DNA of 32,281 nt from an uncultured Holdemania sp. (GTDB lineage: Bacteria > Bacillota_I > Bacilli_A > Erysipelotrichales > Erysipelotrichaceae): NCBI GenBank assembly GCA_904395815.1, contig CAJFOC010000015.1, positions 1 to 32,281 on the forward strand, read 5' to 3'. A program made the position numbers and the translations under genes. Below are positions 27,087 to 32,281 of this stretch, piece by piece (the first letter of the stretch is position 1; each line of letters begins with the position of its first letter). Below the pieces are notes generated by a model. It was given only the letters and a program-made list of their open reading frames with translations. It made no database searches and was not told the origin of the DNA.

Positions 27087-28121
27087 ATGATCGAACTGAG
27101 AGGGGTCAGCAAGACCTTTGTTACCGGGGATCAGCGGATAGAGGCCTGCCGGAATGTCAATCTGACTATTGAGGACGGGGAAATCTTCGGTATTATCGGC
27201 TTCAGCGGCGCAGGGAAATCAACGCTGATCCGCTGCATCAATCTTCTGGAGCGACCGACTTCCGGTTCTGTCTGGATTGACGGCAGAGAAATCAGCGGAC
27301 TGCGTGAAGCAGAGCTGCGTCGGGAACGGAAGAAAATCGGCATGATTTTTCAGCATTTCAATCTGATGCGCTCACGGACGATTTTCGACAACGTGGCTTA
27401 TCCGCTCAAGGGCAGCGGGATGAGCCGGGATCAGATCGGCAAAAAGGTCGGGGAACTGCTGAAGCTGGTGGAACTGGAAGACAAGGCGCAGGCTTATCCG
27501 TCGCAGCTGTCCGGCGGTCAGAAGCAGCGGGTGGCGATTGCCCGGGCTCTGGCCAACGATCCGAAGGTGTTATTGTGCGATGAGGCGACCAGCGCGCTGG
27601 ATCCGCAAACCACTCAATCCATTCTGAAGCTGCTGAAACAGGTAAATCATCAGCTGGGCATTACGATTGTACTGATCACTCACCAGATGAGCGTGATCAA
27701 GGAAATCTGTGATCGTGTCGCGGTGATGGAAGAGGGGGAAATCCGGGAAACCGGTCGGGTTATCGATCTGTTTGCCCATCCGCAGCAGGCCATCACCCGC
27801 AGTTTTATCGCTACGACCAGCAACATTTCCCGTATCGATGATCTGATCCGGGAAGGGGCTTCGATTACTCGTCTTCAAAGCGGAGAGACGATGGCGTTGC
27901 TTTCCTATAACACGGTCAACACCAATCAGGCGCTGATTTCCCGCATTTCCCGTGATTATCAGGTGGACGCCAATATCATTTTCGGCAACATCGAAGTGAT
28001 TCAGAATCAGCCGCTGGGCCGGCTGGTGGTGATCTTCAGCGGTGAAAAAGAGAAGGTAGAACAGGCGATGGCCGAGCTGACGAAAGCTCAGGTCAAGGTG
28101 GAGGTGATTCAGTCATGCTGA
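27087..28121 (+). CDS. metN: Methionine ABC transporter ATP-binding protein
   Basis: MetN powers uptake of methionine with MetI and MetQ. The 344 residues show Walker A GFSGAGKST at 38-46, signature LSGGQKQR from L141, and Walker B LLCDEATSALD with D165 and E166. The C-terminal part (about 265-342) is the ACT-like NIL domain, which binds methionine and inhibits transport when the pool is high. Transport is therefore controlled both at the RNA level by the T-box and at the protein level. GGAAGGAAG precedes the start. The end overlaps metI by seven bases. Confidence 0.95.
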   Translation: MIELRGVSKTFVTGDQRIEACRNVNLTIEDGEIFGIIGFSGAGKSTLIRCINLLERPTSGSVWIDGREISGLREAELRRERKKIGMIFQHFNLMRSRTIFDNVAYPLKGSGMSRDQIGKKVGELLKLVELEDKAQAYPSQLSGGQKQRVAIARALANDPKVLLCDEATSALDPQTTQSILKLLKQVNHQLGITIVLITHQMSVIKEICDRVAVMEEGEIRETGRVIDLFAHPQQAITRSFIATTSNISRIDDLIREGASITRLQSGETMALLSYNTVNTNQALISRISRDYQVDANIIFGNIEVIQNQPLGRLVVIFSGEKEKVEQAMAELTKAQVKVEVIQSC

Positions 28122-28795
28122 ACATTCTGATTCAGATCTTTCCGAATTTTGACCGGTTGTGGGGTGAATTCGTCGGTTCGATTGGCGATACGCTGCAGAT
28201 GGTCGGCATTTCCGGCGGCATTTCCTTTGTGCTGGGGACTTTTTTCGGAGTGCTGTTAGTGGTGACCCGGCGGGGTGGGATTCTGGAAAACCGGCTGGTT
28301 TACAATGTGATTGACAAGGTGATCAACGTGATCCGTTCCATTCCGTTTCTGATTCTGATCATCATGATCTTCCCGCTCAGCCGGATGATCGTTGGGACTT
28401 CCATCGGCGTAAGAGGAGCGATCATCCCGCTGATCATCGGAACGGTTCCGTTTTTCTCACGCCAGATTGAAACGGCGGTGGCCGAAGTGGACCGGGGGCT
28501 GATCGAAGCTTCCCAGGCCATGGGAGACAGTCCGATGCAGACGATTTTCCGGGTGTACCTGCGGGAAAGCATTCCCAGCATCGCCCGGGTTACGATGGTT
28601 ACCGCCGTCAATCTGATCGGTCTGACCGCCATGGCAGGCGCGGTGGGCGCTGGCGGATTGGGCGATTTTGCGATTCGTTACGGGCATCAGCGAGGCATGA
28701 CGGATATGATTTACGCATCGGTCATTGTTATTCTGATTCTGGTTTCCATCATCCAGATGATCGGTAATCTGATCATCCACAAAACATCTCATTAA
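28115..28795 (+). CDS. metI: Methionine ABC transporter permease
   Basis: The 226-residue protein has five hydrophobic segments and the coupling-helix motif EASQAMGDSPMQTIFRVYL (about 127-146) that contacts MetN. GAVGAGGLGDFAIRYG near the end is typical of MetI proteins. Two copies would form the pore. It overlaps metN and is followed by metQ after 19 bases, in the standard metNIQ order. Confidence 0.95.
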   Translation: MLNILIQIFPNFDRLWGEFVGSIGDTLQMVGISGGISFVLGTFFGVLLVVTRRGGILENRLVYNVIDKVINVIRSIPFLILIIMIFPLSRMIVGTSIGVRGAIIPLIIGTVPFFSRQIETAVAEVDRGLIEASQAMGDSPMQTIFRVYLRESIPSIARVTMVTAVNLIGLTAMAGAVGAGGLGDFAIRYGHQRGMTDMIYASVIVILILVSIIQMIGNLIIHKTSH

Positions 28796-28814
28796 ATACA
28801 GGAGGGAAAGAACA

Positions 28815-29645
28815 ATGAGAACATTACTGAAAACCGTACTGGCGCTGGGACTGGCGCTGAGCGTTGCCGGCTGTTCCGCAAACGAAGCGGCCGATTCCGG
28901 TCAGGGAGAGGTGACGGTCGTGAAGGTGGGGGTTGTCGGCGCCTACAACGATCAGTGGGACACGGTCAACGAGCTGTTAAAGGATGATAACATTCAGGTG
29001 GAACTGGTGTACTTCAGCGATTATGCGCTGCCGAACAAGGCGCTGGACAGCGGCGATATCGATCTGAACGCGTTCCAGCATCACGCATATCTGGAAAATG
29101 AAGTGGCTGAATACGGCTACGATATTGTCGCCATTGGCGATACGATCATCGCGCCGCTGGGATTGTTCAACAACAAGGATAAGATTACGTCAGTAGATCA
29201 GATTCAGGATGGCGACCAGATCGGAATTCCATCCGATGCCACTAACGGCGGCCGGGCGTTAAAGATTCTGGAAGAGCTGGGACTCATTGTCTGTGATCCG
29301 CAGGCTGGCGAGATGCCGACAGTCGGGGACATCACGGAAAAGATCGTGGATATCGACATTGTCGAACTGGAATCCGGTATGCTGGCCAGCGCTTTGCCGG
29401 ATCTGACGGCGGCGCTGATCAACGGCGGCAACGCGATCACGGCCGGATTGAATCCGACGACGGATGCGATTTATGTGGAAACGATCGGCGAGAATGTGGA
29501 TCGTCTGAAAAATGTCATCGCTGCCCGCACAGAGGATCAGGACAACGAGATCTATCGTAAGGTTGTTGAGGCCTATCAGACTGACGAAGTGGCTCAGACG
29601 CTGCAGGACTCCTATCAGGGCGCATTTCTGCCGGCGTGGCAGTAA
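28815..29645 (+). CDS. metQ: Methionine-binding lipoprotein MetQ (NlpA family)
   Basis: This is the surface lipoprotein that captures methionine for MetNI. A signal peptide ends in the lipobox SVAGC with acylated C20. The mature part has the NlpA features VKVGVVGAYNDQWD, DYALPNKALDSGDIDLNAFQHHAYLE and IGIPSDATNGGRALKIL, which shape the ligand pocket. At 276 residues it is typical. AGGAGGG lies upstream. The T-box and MetN NIL domain support methionine as ligand, although D-methionine or related amino acids cannot be excluded. Confidence 0.94.
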   Translation: MRTLLKTVLALGLALSVAGCSANEAADSGQGEVTVVKVGVVGAYNDQWDTVNELLKDDNIQVELVYFSDYALPNKALDSGDIDLNAFQHHAYLENEVAEYGYDIVAIGDTIIAPLGLFNNKDKITSVDQIQDGDQIGIPSDATNGGRALKILEELGLIVCDPQAGEMPTVGDITEKIVDIDIVELESGMLASALPDLTAALINGGNAITAGLNPTTDAIYVETIGENVDRLKNVIAARTEDQDNEIYRKVVEAYQTDEVAQTLQDSYQGAFLPAWQ

Positions 29646-29660
29646 CCGTGATGAACGCGG

Positions 29661-29689
29661 AAGGCGGGGAAAACCCTGCCTTTTCTTTT
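29661..29689 (+). terminator. Terminator of the metNIQ operon
   Basis: AAGGC-GGG pairs with CCC-GCCTT with one unpaired T and a short A-rich loop, followed by a T-rich stretch. It sits 16 bases past the metQ stop. Confidence 0.75.
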
Positions 29690-29707
29690 GGAAAACAGAA
29701 TTTTCAG

Positions 29708-29736
29708 TTGACACCGGCCGGTGGATGGCTTAGTCT
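29708..29736 (+). promoter_or_regulatory. Promoter of the GGDEF gene
   Basis: A perfect TTGACA at 29708-29713 and TAGTCT at 29731-29736 are 17 bases apart. The gene begins 34 bases downstream. Confidence 0.6.
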
Positions 29737-29769
29737 GAAAAACAGAAACCGAAGAAAGGGGGAAGGGTG

Positions 29770-30717
29770 ATGAATGCGGATGAAACCTGGGCGCAGATTC
29801 AGCGTCAGGAGAGGCAGCTGTGCGACAGCTGGCGAAAGATCCATCTGCGTGTGCTGATGCTTTTATCAGCTGGGGCGGTGGTCGTGGAACTGCTGCTGTT
29901 TTTCCTCTGGCAGCCGGCAGGGCTGATTCTCAGCCGGCCTTCGGTCTATGTGATGAAATATCTTCTGTTTCCGCTGCTGTGCAACGGGGCGGCGATTGCG
30001 CTGTGTCTGATCGGTTTAAGATGTCGCCGGCTGATGAGCGTTATCGCGTTGCTGTCGCTGATTTCCTGCCTGTTCAGCGCGTTTGTCATCGATTGGGATC
30101 CTGGAAAAATCCGTACCGTGTATTATACAAGCGATATTGCCCTGGCTTTGATTCTTCAGGTGTCCGCTTATGTGGCCGGAATGATGATCCTGGAATTTGA
30201 AAACAAGAAGCGCAGCATCGCCCGGCACAAGGATCAGGAGCGGCTGACGTTAAAAAATGAGCTTGGCGTGGATTCGCTGACCGGCGTAGGCAGCCGGCGG
30301 GCCATGCAGCAGTGTTTTAAACAGCTGAGCGAACGCCAGGATTATCAGTTTGTGATTCTGGATATCGACCATTTCAAGCAGGTGAACGATCAGCATGGGC
30401 ATTTGATCGGTGATGAAGTGCTGAAAATTCTGGGGCAGGTGCTTTCCGGTGTCGATCAGGAAGCGGCTGCGTTTCGTTATGGCGGTGACGAATTCTGTCT
30501 TGTCTTTTTTCATACGGACGATGCGGCCGCCCGTCAGGTTATCCGTCATGTCAGTGAGGAATTCAGTGCGCAGGTGCGGCGCCGCTTTTCATGGCTGTCG
30601 CTGACGCTGAGCACCGGATACAGCGCGTCTTATGCACAGCAGACTCCGCTTCAGACTTTTCAGCAGGCGGATCAGGCGCTTTATCGAGCCAAACGGAATG
30701 AACGGAAGATAAGATAA
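29770..30717 (+). CDS. Membrane-bound GGDEF protein (putative diguanylate cyclase)
   Basis: GGDEF domains make cyclic di-GMP from two GTP. The 315-residue protein has four hydrophobic segments (about 27-47, 62-83, 88-107 and 121-142), a short charged linker, and a GGDEF domain from about 160. The domain shows DSLTGVGSRRAM, ILDIDHFKQVNDQHGHLIGDEVL, and the intact active-site loop RYGGDEF with G238-F242. The RxxD inhibitory site that would lie five residues before the loop is absent, so product feedback is probably missing. The membrane part is not a known sensor. I start at ATG 29770, after a GGGGGAAGG site; a GTG at 29767 is directly before it. It has its own promoter. Confidence 0.9.
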   Translation: MNADETWAQIQRQERQLCDSWRKIHLRVLMLLSAGAVVVELLLFFLWQPAGLILSRPSVYVMKYLLFPLLCNGAAIALCLIGLRCRRLMSVIALLSLISCLFSAFVIDWDPGKIRTVYYTSDIALALILQVSAYVAGMMILEFENKKRSIARHKDQERLTLKNELGVDSLTGVGSRRAMQQCFKQLSERQDYQFVILDIDHFKQVNDQHGHLIGDEVLKILGQVLSGVDQEAAAFRYGGDEFCLVFFHTDDAAARQVIRHVSEEFSAQVRRRFSWLSLTLSTGYSASYAQQTPLQTFQQADQALYRAKRNERKIR

Positions 30718-30792
30718 TAAAAAATCCCAAGAACAATCAAATCAGCAGAGTCAAAAGGCGATAGGATAAAGGGGAAGAAGGGAGGAAATGAC

Positions 30793-31863
30793 ATGGAAGA
30801 AAGCATACAGACGCTTTGCGGCTGGATTGACCGTCATCTGGATCAGCCGCTGACGCTGGATCTTCTCGCTTCCCGCTGCGGGTATTCGCCTTATCATTTT
30901 TCCGTATTGTTTCATCAGCGCTGCGGGATCTCAGTCAAAAGTTATGTGACTCACCGGCGGATGCAGCAGGCTGCCCGGCATCTGATGGAATCAGATCAGC
31001 GCATTCTGGATATTGCCATGGAAGCGGGCTATTCTTCGCAGGCGGCGTTTTCCCGGGCGTTCTGGCGATGGTCCGGAATGACGCCGGGAGAATATCGCCG
31101 TCATGGGGGCGCACCGGAAACGACGCTGGAATACCGGCAGATGCATAGCCGGCTGCGGCAGAGCTATCCGGTGCGGACGCTGCATGTGGTCAGCGGCGAA
31201 TGCATGCGGGAGGAGTTTGTCGGGCAGGGGATGCATCACGATCAAAGCGTTGTCGTCGCCATGAACGAAGCGATGTGCTGGGGAGAAACCGATCCCCGGA
31301 TTTTCTCCGATGCCTTTGTTGCCGTGCGTGCCCGTCAGCTGCGCAGTACGGAAGAAGAGTATCGCCGCAAGGTGATCGCTTCACTGAAACCGCTGCTGCG
31401 GGAAGAGTTTGCGATTCTTGTTTTGTGGTTTGGCGAGGATCTGTTCTGTCAGATGAATCTATTGACGCTGCTGGGGTGGCTGGATCAGCAGCACTGCACT
31501 GCGGATCTGTTGCTGTGTACCGCACTGGAGCGGCAGAAGAAAAGCGTTGCCGAGTGGACCGGTATCGATGAAAGCGGATATGCGCAGGCATACTGCCAGC
31601 TGCTTTGTGAGCACAGGATGCCTCAAGGCACTCTGCCCCGGGCAATGGAACAAGCGGCCCGACTGCAGCTGAGCTATCGGAAGCCGGACAGTCCGCTGAT
31701 GCGGTTTCTGCGCGAACATCAGCACGATCCGCAGGTGATTCCTCAGGCGTTGTCCCGTTTTGTCCAGCTGGGACTGGGCGATTTGCAGATTCAGTGGCTG
31801 CTGGAAGAAATCCGGCAAGAAACCGGCTTGGAATCCCTCTGCCTGTCAGATTCGGGGCGGTAA
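30793..31863 (+). CDS. AraC-type HTH protein fused to a DUF1835-like domain
   Basis: Residues 1-105 form an AraC/XylS DNA-binding domain with both helix-turn-helix units: LTLDLLASRCGYSPYHFSVLF, then ILDIAMEAGYSSQAAFSRAFWRWSGMTPGEYRR, with the family ending. Unusually, the DNA-binding part is N-terminal. The following 250 residues look like DUF1835 and its DUF3658-like tail: LHVVSGECM near 130, ARQLRSTEEEYR, then ILVLWFGEDLFCQMNLLTLL near 207-226, and a C-terminal SRFVQLGLGDLQIQWLLEEI. Neither part has a signal peptide. It should be a one-component regulator whose sensor is the DUF1835-like part, with unknown ligand. AAGGGAGG lies upstream. The DUF1835 call was made by eye. Confidence 0.8.
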   Translation: MEESIQTLCGWIDRHLDQPLTLDLLASRCGYSPYHFSVLFHQRCGISVKSYVTHRRMQQAARHLMESDQRILDIAMEAGYSSQAAFSRAFWRWSGMTPGEYRRHGGAPETTLEYRQMHSRLRQSYPVRTLHVVSGECMREEFVGQGMHHDQSVVVAMNEAMCWGETDPRIFSDAFVAVRARQLRSTEEEYRRKVIASLKPLLREEFAILVLWFGEDLFCQMNLLTLLGWLDQQHCTADLLLCTALERQKKSVAEWTGIDESGYAQAYCQLLCEHRMPQGTLPRAMEQAARLQLSYRKPDSPLMRFLREHQHDPQVIPQALSRFVQLGLGDLQIQWLLEEIRQETGLESLCLSDSGR

Positions 31864-31925
31864 GTGTTTACGACTTGATTATTTCGCGTGAAGGGATATC
31901 CTTATCTTGGGAAGGAGCGGGAGGA

Positions 31926-32117
31926 ATGTGCAAAACTGAATTAGACTTTGCTTTAGGGTATTTTACAGTGTTCCGCAAAGAGAATCTTTTTATCAGTGAC
32001 GACTGTCCGGAAGAGATCAGAGCCAGGATTCTTGAGCTTTGGCCGAAAATCAAAGAAGAAACGGAAGAACGGCATAGAAACGGTCATTTTTCTTCGCAAG
32101 ATTTTTTTTGGAGTTGA
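31926..32117 (+). CDS. Small acidic protein of unknown function
   Basis: The 63-residue protein starts MCKTELDFALGYFTVFRKEN and has no recognised domain. It is charged, with a helical-looking ELWPKIKEETEERH segment. AAGGAG lies nine bases before the ATG at 31926, which decides this start. The frame is open further upstream, and the added residues (SREGISLSWEGAGG before the M) look protein-like, so a TTG start at 31875 is possible. It follows the AraC-like gene by about 60 bases on the same strand. Base composition turns AT-rich toward its end, close to the IS element. Confidence 0.5.
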   Translation: MCKTELDFALGYFTVFRKENLFISDDCPEEIRARILELWPKIKEETEERHRNGHFSSQDFFWS

Positions 32118-32206
32118 TTTATTACTTCTATTATCAATGCACGGTCAGAGGATCGTACTTTGGCCTGGTGTTGAACGGATAAAAAAAGACATCTTCATCG
32201 ATAAAG

Positions 32207-32226
32207 TGAACCCAATTATTTGGACA
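32207..32226. repeat. Terminal inverted repeat of the IS3-family element
   Basis: On the plus strand it runs from TGAACCC to TTTGGACA, and on the minus strand it starts TGTCCAAATAATTGGG. Ends of this TGTCCAA...GGGTTCA type are common in IS3-family elements of Firmicutes. The partner repeat is outside the window. Confidence 0.6.
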
Positions 32227-32236
32227 CTTATCTATT

Positions 32237-32281
32237 CTAAATTTGAAGGGATTGATTCCTGTATTCTACAGGGGTTAGTCC
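32237..32281 (-). CDS. IS3-family transposase (OrfB), C-terminal end only
   Basis: The minus-strand frame entering from the right edge reads GLTPVEYRNQSLQI and then TAG. The LTPVEYR-type ending is the usual tail of IS3-family OrfB integrase-like transposases, which insert the element with DDE chemistry. Only 14 residues are visible, so intactness cannot be judged. The stop lies 11 bases inside the terminal repeat, the normal layout. Confidence 0.65.
   Translation of the reverse strand, partial: GLTPVEYRNQSLQI

Larger units (their letters stand above)
32207..32281 (-). mobile_element. End of an IS3-family insertion sequence, running off the window
   Basis: Only the transposase-end terminus is in view. 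On the minus strand it consists of the transposase C-terminus, a stop, and then a terminal repeat-like run beginning TGTCCAAATAATTGGGTTCA. The outer end is placed at 32207, where the repeat reads TGAACCC on the plus strand. The exact boundary and target duplication cannot be set without the other end. The 84 bases between 32118 and 32201 hold no recognisable feature. Confidence 0.65.

Overview
The window looks like chromosomal DNA of a low-redundancy Firmicute (Bacillota) with a GC content near 50 percent. The clues are the priA-rsmB-rlmN-prpC-prkC-rsgA-rpe-thiN gene order, a PASTA-domain Ser/Thr kinase, a DUF2089/SHOCT-like gene pair, an LCP cell-wall ligase, a methionine T-box and sigma-A style promoters. 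The divergent FtsA and the moderately high GC would fit the Erysipelotrichia (Holdemania-like gut bacteria). That placement is inference and was not tested by any search.

Left part (1-10650): a remnant of a serine recombinase sits at the left edge. It is followed by a long, tightly packed operon for replication restart (PriA), 16S and 23S rRNA methylation (RsmB, RlmN), phosphorylation signalling (PrpC, PrkC), ribosome assembly (RsgA), the pentose phosphate pathway (Rpe), thiamine diphosphate synthesis (ThiN) and an unknown membrane protein. Many junctions are 4-base ATGA or GTGA overlaps. The def and fmt genes that often lie between priA and rsmB are absent. rpmB (bL28) faces the operon from the other strand, with its own promoter and terminator.

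Middle part (10900-23100): a highly divergent FtsA lies next to a normal FtsZ. Next come an unknown 152-residue protein and a three-gene cluster of small proteins that share modules (a 93-residue protein, DUF2089 zinc ribbon/HTH, SHOCT-like protein). A tandem-SIS protein follows, overlapping a secreted DUF4091 protein. Then come a SERCA-like calcium P-type ATPase and an unusual LCP protein with three membrane segments, a solute-binding-like insert and a C-terminal PASTA domain.

Right part (23100-32281): a minus-strand HAD phosphatase, then a serine beta-lactamase-like protein coupled to a PHP phosphatase. Next is a methionine T-box leader controlling metN-metI-metQ, followed by a membrane GGDEF protein and an AraC-type HTH protein whose C-terminal two thirds look like DUF1835. 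A small acidic protein comes next, and the extreme right edge holds the terminal inverted repeat and transposase C-terminus of an IS3-family element.

The points most worth a second look are the AraC-DUF1835 fusion, the FtsA that has lost its phosphate-binding motifs, the composite LCP protein, and the module-sharing cluster at 14198-15274.
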